Positions 34,960-42,694 of a stretch of 64,000 nucleotides of DNA are shown here, in pieces; position 1 is the stretch's first letter, and the number at the start of each line of letters is the position of its first letter. Below the pieces are notes generated by a model. The model searched no databases, was not told where the DNA came from, and worked only from the letters and a program-made list of their open reading frames with translations. Both the position numbers and the translations under genes were made by a program. The DNA is taken from assembly GCF_000334455.1 (NCBI RefSeq), contig NZ_BANX01000026.1, forward strand, positions 1-64,000. Reading direction: 5' to 3'. Source of the stretch: Gordonia soli NBRC 108243. Lineage in GTDB: Bacteria; Actinomycetota; Actinomycetes; Mycobacteriales; Mycobacteriaceae.

Positions 34960-35523
34960 ATGAGCCCACTCTCCTTCGGCATGAACGTGAGCCTGGACGG
35001 CTACATCGCCGGGCCGGGCGACGACATCGGCTGGAGCGTTCCGAGCGACGAGTTGTTCCAATGGTGGTCGGACCGAGTCGCCGCCACAGGCACCGCGCTG
35101 TACGGACGCAAACTCTGGGAGACGATGAGTTCACACTGGCCCACAGCCGATCAGCAGCCCGGCGTGACGCCGGCCGAGATCGAGTTCGCTCACCGATGGC
35201 AGTCCATGCCCAAGGTGGTGTTCTCAAAGACCGACAGGCAGGTCGACTGGAACACTCGACTCGTCACCAGCGACGCGGTCGCCGAGATCGCACGACTCAA
35301 GGCCGATGACGGAGGACCGATCGACATCGGTGGTGCAACGCTCGCTGCCACCGCCATGCAGGCCGGGCTCATCGACGAGTACATCCTGGCGACCGCACCG
35401 GTCCTGGTCGGCGGTGGCACCCCCTTCTTTGCGGCCCTGGACAACTGGGTGAACCTCAACCTCGTCGAGACCCGAACATTCCCGGGCGGTGTGACACTCA
35501 CGAGGTACGAGACCCGGCGCTGA
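34960..35523 (+). CDS. DHFR/RibD-like reductase
   Basis: A 187-residue dihydrofolate-reductase-fold protein of the RibD C-terminal family. FGMNVSLDGYIAGPGDDIGW at the N-terminus, GTALYGRKLWETMSSHW, MPKVVFSKT and DIGGATLAATAMQAGLIDEY (the nucleotide-binding G-G-A/S-x-L region) give the standard order. It uses NADPH, but the substrate of these stand-alone proteins is usually unknown. ATG 34960 follows GGGAGG. It is convergent with the truncated metallo-beta-lactamase gene. Confidence 0.85.
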   Translation: MSPLSFGMNVSLDGYIAGPGDDIGWSVPSDELFQWWSDRVAATGTALYGRKLWETMSSHWPTADQQPGVTPAEIEFAHRWQSMPKVVFSKTDRQVDWNTRLVTSDAVAEIARLKADDGGPIDIGGATLAATAMQAGLIDEYILATAPVLVGGGTPFFAALDNWVNLNLVETRTFPGGVTLTRYETRR

Positions 35524-35539
35524 ACGTCAGGCTCTCAGG

Positions 35540-35902
35540 TCAGGCCCACTCTGCCCACAGTTCGGGCTGAAGCCGAAACCCGCCGACATGGGCGAGTACC
35601 CGGGTCAAGCCGGGATACTCGGTGTGCCCGCCGGCGATGACCAGACGTTCAGCAACCGCACGTTCCAAGAAGGCGGCCCGGGTGTCGGCAGCAGCATCGC
35701 TGTCCACATCGAAGACCATCCCCGTGGCGCAAGGTCGCGGCCCTTGCACCGCCGGCAGATGAACGAGGTCGCCCACTACGTACACCGTCCGATCCCCCGC
35801 GGATACGACGACGCCGCTGTGCCCTGGAGTATGGCCGACAAGCGGAGGCGACCGGATGCTTAGGGCGAGGTGCTCTTCGCCGGCGAAAGTGGGAACGCTC
35901 AT
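35540..35902 (-). pseudogene. 5'-truncated metallo-beta-lactamase-fold gene
   Basis: The C-terminal half of an MBL hydrolase: PPLVGHTPGHSGVVVSAGDR (G-H-T-P-G-H-S, zinc ligand), VYVVGDLVHLPAVQG (G-D-x-x-H), DTRAAFLERAVAERLVIAGG and the final H-T-E-Y-P-G segment. The obligatory N-terminal H-x-H-x-D-H metal site is missing; upstream of an in-frame ATG at 35902 the sequence loses sense and 103 bases later the marR gene ends. Full-length members run to ~270 residues, so more than half is gone. A non-functional deletion scar. Confidence 0.65.
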
Positions 35903-36005
35903 CGCGATGGACCGAAGAGCACGCCGACGAGATCGCCGGATTCTCCCGACGACCGGTGCCCTCGATGCCGACAGCGACGACCGCGGCATCGCCTGGAGCC
36001 CACAG

Positions 36006-36443
36006 TCACTCACGCAGTGAACGGACCATGCTGCGCAGTAACCGCAAGGCAGTCGCCTGCTCGTCGTCGGAGAGATCGGCCAGCATCCTGCTCTCGACGG
36101 AATGCACTGCGACGGTGGCCTGTTCCAGGCTTCGACGACCTCGCGAAGTGAGTTGCGTCGGAAGCACCTTGCCGACCGGAGCCTCGGCCGGCCGTGACAC
36201 ATAGCCATCCCTCTCGAGGCTTCGCAGCAGCACATTCATCGACTGACGGGTGACAAACGCTCCCCTGGCGAGTTCGGAGTTCGACAGACCTGGACGCTGA
36301 GCGAGCAGTTCCAGGCATGAGTAGTGCGTGACAGTCATGTCCAACGGCCGCAACACGTCTTCCATTGCACTCCGCAGAGCACTGGACACCTCCTTCACGA
36401 GGTATCCGAGGGAGGTGTCCAGATCGACGCCGTCTTGACTCAT
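36006..36443 (-). CDS. MarR-family regulator
   Basis: A 145-residue winged-helix protein: SLGYLVKEVSSALRSAMEDV, TVTHYSCLELLAQRPGLSNS, ELARGAFVTRQSMNVLLRSL, ERDGYVSRP and a C-terminal dimer helix (LSDDEQATALRLLRSMVRS). ATG 36443 is used because its first base is the first base of operator 1 (36443-36458), giving direct autorepression; the longer upstream frame runs through both operators. Divergent from a glyoxalase-type gene, the likely regulated partner. Confidence 0.85.
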   Translation of the reverse strand: MSQDGVDLDTSLGYLVKEVSSALRSAMEDVLRPLDMTVTHYSCLELLAQRPGLSNSELARGAFVTRQSMNVLLRSLERDGYVSRPAEAPVGKVLPTQLTSRGRRSLEQATVAVHSVESRMLADLSDDEQATALRLLRSMVRSLRE

Positions 36444-36485
36444 GTCAGTATTCTGACATAGATTGTCCGTGTCAGTAATCTGACA
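36443..36485. promoter_or_regulatory. Twin MarR operators
   Basis: Two perfect palindromes, TGTCAG-TATT-CTGACA at 36443-36458 and TGTCAG-TAAT-CTGACA at 36470-36485, lie in the marR/glyoxalase intergenic region with centres 27 bases apart. The first overlaps the marR start codon; the second lies 28 bases before the glyoxalase ATG. This arrangement would let one dimer pair repress both genes. Confidence 0.85.
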
Positions 36486-36513
36486 CACCAAGTCGCGACA
36501 ACGAAGGAGCACC

Positions 36514-36882
36514 ATGCCCGCCACCGGCCCCGACTTCATCTCACTGCAGGTACGCGATCTTCCGGCATCGCAGGCCTTCTACGAAAAGCACCTCGGGTTG
36601 ATCCGCTCGCAGGCGGGTCCCCCGCACGCAGTCGTCTTCGACACCGCGCCGATCGCGTTCGCCGTTCGAGACGTCATCCCCGGCACCGACCTCGACAACG
36701 TCCCGCAACCGGGTGTCGGGGCCGCGATTTGGCTGCACGCCAACGACGTCCAGCAGATTCACGACTCATTGGTCGCCGACGGTCACACGATCGTGTCCCC
36801 GCCGATCGACGGCCCATTCGGTCGAACGTTCACGTTCACCGACCCTGACGGCTATCACGTCACCCTGCACGACCGCGCCTGA
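36514..36882 (+). CDS. VOC/glyoxalase-family protein
   Basis: A 122-residue single-module vicinal-oxygen-chelate protein. FISLQVRDLPASQAFYEKHL opens the first beta-alpha-beta-beta-beta unit, FDTAPIAFAVRDVIPGTDLD closes it, and IWLHANDVQQIHDSLVADGH plus FTFTDPDGYHVTLHD form the second. Metal ligands are not clear: the usual H near the start is replaced (S-L-Q), so it could be a binding or resistance protein of bleomycin-resistance type. ATG 36514 follows GAAGGAG. Under MarR control from the twin operators. Confidence 0.85.
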   Translation: MPATGPDFISLQVRDLPASQAFYEKHLGLIRSQAGPPHAVVFDTAPIAFAVRDVIPGTDLDNVPQPGVGAAIWLHANDVQQIHDSLVADGHTIVSPPIDGPFGRTFTFTDPDGYHVTLHDRA

Positions 36883-36912
36883 CCCTGCCGGATCGACGGC
36901 CGGCGCACACCC

Positions 36913-38094
36913 TCATCGAGTGGCCGCCATGACCGCCGCGAGCCCTTCCCGGACATCCGAGACGAAGTCCTCGGGAAGCTCCAGCGATGGAAAGTGTCCC
37001 CCGCGGTCCGGTTCGCGCCAGCGGACGATCTGGCGGAACCGTTCCCGAGCCCACGGACGCGGACTCTTCTCGATGTCTCGCGGATACGTGGTGATCGCCG
37101 ACGGAACGTCCACGCGCAGTTCGGGATCGAGAGAATTGTGACTTTCATGGTAGATGCGCGCTGATGAGGCGCCGGTGCGCGTCAACCAGTAGAGGGTCAC
37201 ATTGTCGAGAATGCGGTCCCGAGAGATCGTCTCGAGCGGACTGTCCATGGTGTCGGTCCACTCCGCGAACTTGTCGAGAATCCACGCCAGCAGGCCGACC
37301 GGTGAATCGACGAGCGAGTAGCCGATGGTCTGCGGTCGGGTCGCCTGCTGTTTTGCATACGCGGCACGGTGGACCCAGAATTCGCGCGTCTGCTCGGCCC
37401 ACTCGCGCTCGGAGCTGGTCAATCCGTCGATCGACAGACCGGGAGGCGCCTGCGCAACGGTCGTGTGGATGCCGAGGACGTGCGCGGGAAAGCGGCCTCC
37501 GAGAATCGTGGTGATCACGCCTCCCCAATCGCCGCCCTGTGCCAGGAATCTCGGGTAGCCGAGCCTCGTCATCAACTCCACCCAGGCACGTGCGATCTTC
37601 TCGGTACCCCACCCGGGGACACTCGGCTTCTGGCTGTGACCGAAGCCGGGTAGCGACGGGACCACCACGTGGAACGCCGGCGCACCAGGGTCGCTCGGAT
37701 CCGCGAGATCGTCGACGACGTCGCTGAACTCGGCGATGCTGCCGGGCCACCCGTGGGTGATGATCAGCGGTGTGGCGTCCGCGCGCGCGGATCTCCGGTG
37801 CAAGAAGTGGATCGCGAGGCCGTCGATGACCGTCTGGTACTGGCCGATCGCGGCAAGTCGCGTCTCGAACCTCCGCCACTCGTAGTCGTTCTGCCAGTAC
37901 TCCACGAGGTCGGCAAGATCGGCGAGCGGGACGCCTTGGTCCCAGCGCCTCGGGTCGGGAGCGGGCCGGTATACCGTCTCGCGTTCGGGCCATCGAGTCT
38001 CGGCCAACCGTACGCGGAGCTCGTCGAGCTCGCCATCGGTAGCGCGGGAATCGTATTCGAGAACATCGGTCGATTGGTTCACAGTCGTCGCCAC
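36913..38094 (-). CDS. Epoxide hydrolase (EHN-type)
   Basis: A 393-residue alpha/beta hydrolase with the N-terminal EHN domain (LDELRVRLAETRWPERET, then LADLVEYWQNDYEWRRFET). Core motifs: HGWPGSIAEF (oxyanion hole), the nucleophile aspartate in LAQGGDWGGVI, and RGGHFPSLELPEDF with the catalytic histidine. Y-x-x-x-H lid tyrosines are present (RIYHESHNS). It opens epoxides to diols. The start is GTG 38094 (VATTVNQSTD); an in-frame ATG at 38154 would overlap an operator. Divergent from a CGNR regulator, which likely controls it. Confidence 0.85.
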   Translation of the reverse strand: MATTVNQSTDVLEYDSRATDGELDELRVRLAETRWPERETVYRPAPDPRRWDQGVPLADLADLVEYWQNDYEWRRFETRLAAIGQYQTVIDGLAIHFLHRRSARADATPLIITHGWPGSIAEFSDVVDDLADPSDPGAPAFHVVVPSLPGFGHSQKPSVPGWGTEKIARAWVELMTRLGYPRFLAQGGDWGGVITTILGGRFPAHVLGIHTTVAQAPPGLSIDGLTSSEREWAEQTREFWVHRAAYAKQQATRPQTIGYSLVDSPVGLLAWILDKFAEWTDTMDSPLETISRDRILDNVTLYWLTRTGASSARIYHESHNSLDPELRVDVPSAITTYPRDIEKSPRPWARERFRQIVRWREPDRGGHFPSLELPEDFVSDVREGLAAVMAATR

Positions 38095-38126
38095 CTCGCA
38101 GCCGTCGTCACCCGGCTCTGCCTTCA

Positions 38127-38186
38127 GAACCGTCTTAGATGGTTCTAGCATCACGAACCGTCATTGACAACCGGCTAAGGTGGTTC
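38127..38186. promoter_or_regulatory. Paired 19-bp operator-like repeats
   Basis: GAACCGTCTTAGATGGTTC (38127-38145) and CAACCGGCTAAGGTGGTTC (38168-38186) share AACCG-CT-AG-TGGTTC, with inner inverted AACC/GGTT symmetry. Their centres are 41 bases apart, about four helical turns, on one face of the DNA between the epoxide hydrolase and CGNR genes. The second abuts the CGNR ATG. Confidence 0.65.
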
Positions 38187-38187
38187 C

Positions 38188-38760
38188 ATGCGTGATCGGC
38201 AGCCTGAATTCCGCCTCGGCAGCGTGTTGGCAACCAGCTTCACCGGCACCCTGTCGGAACGTCACGGCGTGCCCGTCGAAAGAATCCCGACACCGCAGCG
38301 ACTGATCGACTGGCTCGACGTCTACGACCTGAACGTCGACTCCTGCACCGCAGGACAATTGGACCTCGCTCGCGAACTCCGCGAATCGATCCACCAGACT
38401 GCGACCGCCGCCGCCCAGGGCGACGACCTCCCCGCCGCCGCACTCGAGATCGTGAACACCTGCAGCACTCGTGGACGCGCCACGGCCGTCTTGTCCGACA
38501 CCCGAGAACGACGCTGGCAGCTCAGTTCGAGTGCGCGCGTCGAAGATGCGCTCGGCGTCATCGCGGCCGATGCGATCGCCATCATCGCGGGTGAACGGGA
38601 CGGACGGCTTGCGCTTTGCGCGTCGCCGACATGCCAGGCGGCGTTCTTCGACACAAGCCAGAGCCGATCCCGCCGGTGGTGCGACATGAACACCTGCGGC
38701 AATCGCCAGAAGAAGGCCCGCTTCACCGCGAATCAGCGCGCGAAGTCAGATCGCCGATGA
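38188..38760 (+). CDS. ABATE/CGNR zinc-finger regulator
   Basis: A 190-residue regulator. The N-terminal ABATE-type stress-sensing domain covers residues ~1-140 (RLIDWLDVYDLNVDSC, LDLARELRESIHQTATAA). The C-terminal zinc finger reads CASPTCQAAFFDTSQSRSRR, then WCDMNTCGNRQKKARF with the CGNR signature and four cysteine ligands. These bind DNA through the finger. ATG 38188 begins immediately after the second operator repeat, so autorepression is likely. The divergent epoxide hydrolase is the probable target. Confidence 0.9.
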   Translation: MRDRQPEFRLGSVLATSFTGTLSERHGVPVERIPTPQRLIDWLDVYDLNVDSCTAGQLDLARELRESIHQTATAAAQGDDLPAAALEIVNTCSTRGRATAVLSDTRERRWQLSSSARVEDALGVIAADAIAIIAGERDGRLALCASPTCQAAFFDTSQSRSRRWCDMNTCGNRQKKARFTANQRAKSDRR

Positions 38761-38823
38761 CGATGACCTCGGCGGCAGCGGGCCGCAACCCGCGAGATAA
38801 CCGCTGGCTCGCCCACCCTCGGA

Positions 38824-39597
38824 TCAGGAGGCGAGATAGTCACTCCCGCCGACAAACACGCTGATCGCGGTAGTGCCCGCACGCGTAGCCTCGTCGGCGA
38901 CAGCGGACGCGAACTCATTGACCGTCGGGAGTGGTGCGACGTCACGACGAGTTCCGACGGCGTCGGGATCGCGCCGCTCCAGCAGTCGGACGATCATCGT
39001 CCCCTCGATCATGTCACCCGACACCACCGAGACCCCGATGCCTTTTCGGGCGAGACCCGCTTGTCGTTCGCGAATCGCCTTCTCCCCCGCGCTCTTACTC
39101 GCAGCCACCGGCCCGTAATCGGCCGGAACTTCGTGAGTGCCCACGAAGTGAGCCTGATGACTGGTGACGAACACGACCCGGGACCCTGGGCGCAGAAGCG
39201 GCGTCATCGCTTCGACGAGAGTCACCTGGGCGTCGCGATTGATGCGCATCGGATAGCCCGCATCGGCGCCACGTTCGAGACCGCCGGAGGCATTCAATAC
39301 CAGCGCATCCAAGCCGCCTGTCAATTCGCTCACTCGCGCAACCAGCGCTGATAACGATCGAGGCTGGGTGATGTCGGCACCGATCGCAGTGGCGACCCCT
39401 CCTCGCTCCTGGATCTCGGCAACCAACGATTCTGCGCGAGTGCGCTTCACTCGATAGTTGACCAACACATGGTGTCCGCGGGAAGCCAGAGCTCGCGCTG
39501 TCTCAGCGCCCACCCCGCGCGCCGCTCCGGTCACCAAGATGACTCGCCTGTCCGCCACTCGCACGCCCATCGCTTCTGTTTTCGAATCACTTCTCAT
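38824..39597 (-). CDS. Short-chain dehydrogenase/reductase
   Basis: A 257-residue Rossmann enzyme: VILVTGAARGVGAETARALA (T-G-x-x-x-G-x-G), GADITQP, LDALVLNASGG (N-A-S/A-G) and VVFVTSHQAHF, then ADYGPVAASKSAGEKAIRER. The catalytic Tyr and Lys are seven residues apart (YGPVAASK), not the classical Y-x-x-x-K, as in a known atypical SDR subgroup. NAD(P)-dependent; substrate unknown. Start ATG 39597 lies inside the palindrome shared with the divergent HxlR gene; ATG 39570 (MGVRVADRR) would exclude it and is a serious alternative. Confidence 0.8.
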   Translation of the reverse strand: MRSDSKTEAMGVRVADRRVILVTGAARGVGAETARALASRGHHVLVNYRVKRTRAESLVAEIQERGGVATAIGADITQPRSLSALVARVSELTGGLDALVLNASGGLERGADAGYPMRINRDAQVTLVEAMTPLLRPGSRVVFVTSHQAHFVGTHEVPADYGPVAASKSAGEKAIRERQAGLARKGIGVSVVSGDMIEGTMIVRLLERRDPDAVGTRRDVAPLPTVNEFASAVADEATRAGTTAISVFVGGSDYLAS

Positions 39598-39632
39598 TTC
39601 GAAGCACGAGTATGCTGGTTCGAAATGAGAAG
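39590..39632. promoter_or_regulatory. Palindrome covering both start codons of a divergent pair
   Basis: CTTCTCATTTCGAA at 39590-39603 and TTCGAAATGAGAAG at 39619-39632 are perfect 14-bp inverted copies separated by 15 bases. Each arm contains ATGAGAAG, so the SDR and the HxlR frames both begin Met-Arg-Ser. Very likely the HxlR operator. The true starts may be further in. Confidence 0.8.
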
Positions 39633-39996
39633 CGCAACCGTGGCGAATGACGCCGATGAACCAGAGGCCGGCATCTACGCTGCGATGGACCTACTCGGAC
39701 AACGCTGGATTCTCCGCGTCATCTGGGAACTGGAACCCGGCCCGCTCGGGTTCTTGGAACTGCGCCGACGAATGGGCAACTGTTCGTCGAGCATGCTTGC
39801 GGATCGACTGGCGACCCTTACCCAGGTTGGTCTCGTCGACAAGCACCTGGACAAGTCGTACGAACTGACCCCAGGTCGTGGCACCGAACTCGGCGCGGTC
39901 CTGGAGAACCTGTGGCAGTGGGCCGACGCCAATGCGACGAGACTCACCGGTGCGCTCAGATCCGAAGCCGGCGAGAATGCTCGCCGGCGGCGCTGA
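39625..39996 (+). CDS. HxlR-family regulator
   Basis: A 123-residue winged-helix regulator: AAMDLLGQRWILRVIWELEP, then LGFLELRRRMGNCSSSMLAD and RLATLTQVGLVDKHL. A cysteine (GNCSSS) sits at the start of the recognition helix, the position of redox- or electrophile-sensing cysteines in some HxlR/DUF24 proteins such as YodB and HypR. ATG 39625 lies in the operator arm; GTG 39640 is an alternative start. Divergent from the SDR gene, which it probably represses until an electrophile reacts with the cysteine (inference). Confidence 0.85.
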   Translation: MRSATVANDADEPEAGIYAAMDLLGQRWILRVIWELEPGPLGFLELRRRMGNCSSSMLADRLATLTQVGLVDKHLDKSYELTPGRGTELGAVLENLWQWADANATRLTGALRSEAGENARRRR

Positions 39997-40098
39997 GGTC
40001 CACATCCTCGGCAACTCCACCTTCTTGACTTTCCTACTGGGAAAGTAGACACTACTGTCCAAGTAGGAAACACATTGTCGTCATGTTGGGAGAACGCA

Positions 40099-40563
40099 AT
40101 GGCCGACGTAACCCCTGACCAGGCCGCGGATGCCTTGCGCACCATCGACTCCGCACGCCGGCATGTCACCGCCGAGATCGGACTGCCGCGCACGTACTGG
40201 TGGGCTTTGGCGACCGCCTGGCTAATTCTCGGCATCCTGGCCGACTTCGCGCCGGCTTGGGCAACCACGGTCGCGACAGTAGCTTTCGCGCTCGGCCATT
40301 CGATCGTGGCGTCGCGATTGCTGGACGGTCGGCGGCGCAGCCACGGCCTCCGCGTCGATCGAGGCCTCGCGAGCCGTCGGATCCCCGCCCTGATGGTGGG
40401 CATACTGCTCGGATTCGTGGTCGTGACGATCGGTCTGGCGGTGGCGCTGCAGCTCGACGGGGTACATCACCCCGCGACGTGGGCGGGCGGCCTGGTCGCC
40501 GTGATCGTCGGATTCGCCGGTCCGGAGATCCTCGCGGTCACGCGTCTATGGGCCCACGCATGA
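40099..40563 (+). CDS. Four-helix membrane protein paired with regulator
   Basis: A 154-residue protein. The charged start TPDQAADALRTIDSARRHV is followed by helices YWWALATAWLILGILADF, WATTVATVAFALGHSIVA, LMVGILLGFVVVTIGLAV and GGLVAVIVGFAGPEILAV. ATG 40099 follows GGAGAA. Its stop overlaps the ATG of the winged-helix gene (ATGA), as in the equivalent pair at 29865-30687. An AAGTAGGAAACAC-type sequence and AAAGTAGACAC lie just upstream (40040-40075) and could be promoter elements. Function unknown. Confidence 0.75.
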   Translation: MADVTPDQAADALRTIDSARRHVTAEIGLPRTYWWALATAWLILGILADFAPAWATTVATVAFALGHSIVASRLLDGRRRSHGLRVDRGLASRRIPALMVGILLGFVVVTIGLAVALQLDGVHHPATWAGGLVAVIVGFAGPEILAVTRLWAHA

Positions 40564-40874
40564 CGATTCCGCGATTCGACGAGCTGATCCATCCGAGTAC
40601 CCGTCTGACACTGGTCTCGACACTGGCTGCGGTCGAGTGGGCGGAGTTCGCGGCTCTTCGGGATCGCTTGGAGATGTCGGATTCGGCACTGTCGAAACAA
40701 CTCTCGACGTTGGAAGAAGCCGGATACGTGCTCTCGGAACGCCGCTCCAACGGCAGACGTAGAACTGTCCGCGTCCGACTGACCGACGACGGGCGCGCCG
40801 CTTTCGACGGACATGTGGCGGCACTGCAAGCAATTCTGGAGGCCGCTCGGGCGCCCATATCCGTCGACGATTGA
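40560..40874 (+). CDS. Winged-helix (HTH_34-type) regulator
   Basis: A 104-residue regulator: FDELIHPSTRLTLVSTLAAV, then FAALRDRLEMSDSALSKQLS, LEEAGYVLSERRSNGRRR and VRVRLTDDGRAAFDGHV. It is of the same small family as the regulator at 29865 (shared D-x-x-L-S-K-x-L recognition helix and basic wing). ATG overlaps the membrane-protein stop. Probably autoregulatory for the pair; a direct interaction with the membrane partner is possible but unproven. Confidence 0.85.
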   Translation: MTIPRFDELIHPSTRLTLVSTLAAVEWAEFAALRDRLEMSDSALSKQLSTLEEAGYVLSERRSNGRRRTVRVRLTDDGRAAFDGHVAALQAILEAARAPISVDD

Positions 40875-41047
40875 GCTGATCGAAACGCTCACCCCCTCGC
40901 CGATAGGCGAACCACGCCTCGCTGACCGACTGCCGAAGTCAAACGCCCGCGATGAGTTCCGGCCGCTCAGAAGGTCAAAGCTCCGAACGACCGAACCGTG
41001 GCAACCGAACAACGCGCCGCACGCCGTCGCACGAACGGAGACTTCCG

Positions 41048-41806
41048 ATGACCATCGACATCCATCACGAGACGCACGGCTTGCCGAGCGAGGCGACCCC
41101 GCTGTTGCTCATCCACGGCGGCGGGTCGACCATCGGGACCAATTGGGGCCGGTTCATCCCGATGGTCGCGCCCAGTCGGCAGATCATCGCGGTCGAACTG
41201 CAGGGCCATGGTCACACCGCCAGTCATCCGGAGCGGACACCATCATTCGAGAACTCGGCCGATGATTTGGCCGCGCTGCTCACCCGACTCGATATCGGAC
41301 CCGTCGATGTCCTCGGTTTCAGCAACGGCGGGAACACTGCGATGCGACTCGCGATGCGACATCCAGGGCTCGTCCGGCGGCAGATCATCGCGTCGGCGCT
41401 GTTCCGGCGCGACGGCATGATCGACGGGTTCTGGGATGGCTTCGCGGCGCCGGACATCTCTCAGATGCCCACGGTCTACCTGGACGCCGATCGGGCCATC
41501 AATCCCGACGATCCTGAACATCAACGTTTGCTCTTCGAGCTGGACGTGCAGCAGATGAGCAACTTCGCCGATTGGGCCACAACCGAATTGGCGCAGATGC
41601 GGATCCCCACGTTGGTCATCGGCGCCGATCGTGATGTGGTCCGCACCGAGCACACCGTGGAACTCGCAGTGCACACTCCCGACGCGCGGGTTCTCGTCGT
41701 CCCTGGGAACCACGGCGACTTCCTCGGCGAGGAGTTCGCCGCCGACGATGACACCGCACTGCGTCGGACACTCCCCTGGTTGATCGACTTCCTCGACCAG
41801 CCGTAG
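41048..41806 (+). CDS. Alpha/beta-fold hydrolase
   Basis: A 252-residue hydrolase: PLLLIHGGGSTIGTNWGRFI (oxyanion hole H-G-G-G), VELQGHGHTASH, the nucleophile serine in VLGFSNGGNTAMRLA, the acid region IPTLVIGADRDVV and the catalytic histidine in VVPGNHGDFL. Lid residues lie at about 120-180. Probably an esterase or C-C hydrolase-type enzyme of unknown substrate. ATG 41048; the upstream in-frame extension is not coding. It stands alone after the regulator pair. Confidence 0.85.
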   Translation: MTIDIHHETHGLPSEATPLLLIHGGGSTIGTNWGRFIPMVAPSRQIIAVELQGHGHTASHPERTPSFENSADDLAALLTRLDIGPVDVLGFSNGGNTAMRLAMRHPGLVRRQIIASALFRRDGMIDGFWDGFAAPDISQMPTVYLDADRAINPDDPEHQRLLFELDVQQMSNFADWATTELAQMRIPTLVIGADRDVVRTEHTVELAVHTPDARVLVVPGNHGDFLGEEFAADDDTALRRTLPWLIDFLDQP

Positions 41807-41859
41807 GGCCGGACCTACGCGTCAGGCAGTGAGTCGACCAGGCGCGTCACACGCGGACG

Positions 41860-42522
41860 TCACCGACGGGTCACCACCGCCGGAACCCGACGCCGCCCCT
41901 CCATCGGCTGGTATCGCACGTCGACGCGATCACCGACAGCCACAGAGCCCTCGATGGTCTGCGTCGTCCAGCGAGTTCTCCCGTCGGCGCCGGTGAACTG
42001 GACGGTGGCTCTGGTGACGGGACGGTAATCGATCCAGAATCCGCTGACCCGAGTCACGCGGCCCGATGTCGGAACACCGTTGCGCGCCACGATCGCCATC
42101 GAACGACGGCGTGCGGACCAGAAGTGATGCAGTGCAAAGACAGCGGCGGTCGAGACCCCGCCGATACAGACGAACACGATCGACTCCGTCCTGGGCCTCA
42201 CCCCGACGACCATCGCGTGCACGATCTCGGCGACGCCCAGTGCAACGAACATCGAGGTCGTCGGTACCAGGGCGCTGCGTAGATCGACGGCATCGTCCGA
42301 GCCGCCGAAGGCAACCAGAAACGTGCCGCCGAGCATGAGGCCCAACGCAAACGTCGAGACGACCGGAACCACCCAGGGAGAGCTGTCGACGCCTACGCCG
42401 TCGGTGAGGGACCATCCGACGATCAGCCACAGGACTGCGGAGACTCCCCAACTCACCCACGGCAGCAGCGCACGGAAGCGCGGTCGATTCCACCATCGAC
42501 GACTCGGATTCACCAACGTCAC
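41860..42522 (-). CDS. DUF3592-like membrane protein
   Basis: A 220-residue protein. Four membrane segments: LPWVSWGVSAVLWLIVGWSL, VVPVVSTFALGLMLGGTFLV, SMFVALGVAEIVHAMVVGV and IVFVCIGGVSTAAVFALHHF. A soluble domain follows: IVARNGVPTSGRVTRVSGFW, ATVQFTGADGRTRWTTQTIE and VAVGDRVDVRYQP. That last block (G-x-V-x-V-x-Y-x-P after strand pairs) is the DUF3592 pattern. ATG 42522. Convergent with the hydrolase gene and divergent from the flavodoxin gene. Function unknown. Confidence 0.75.
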   Translation of the reverse strand: MTLVNPSRRWWNRPRFRALLPWVSWGVSAVLWLIVGWSLTDGVGVDSSPWVVPVVSTFALGLMLGGTFLVAFGGSDDAVDLRSALVPTTSMFVALGVAEIVHAMVVGVRPRTESIVFVCIGGVSTAAVFALHHFWSARRRSMAIVARNGVPTSGRVTRVSGFWIDYRPVTRATVQFTGADGRTRWTTQTIEGSVAVGDRVDVRYQPMEGRRRVPAVVTRR

Positions 42523-42694
42523 GGCCGGTTCTCACCTTCCTCACCTGCGGCCGACGGCTCTGCCGCCGACCCTCGCGATCCTAGTTCGCCGATTCACGGT
42601 CACCACGCCTGGACCTGGAGTTCCGGACTGGTGTCACACATCGTCCACACGTGGTGTCTGTAGGAGCGACACCATCGACACGAAAGGACTGTTA

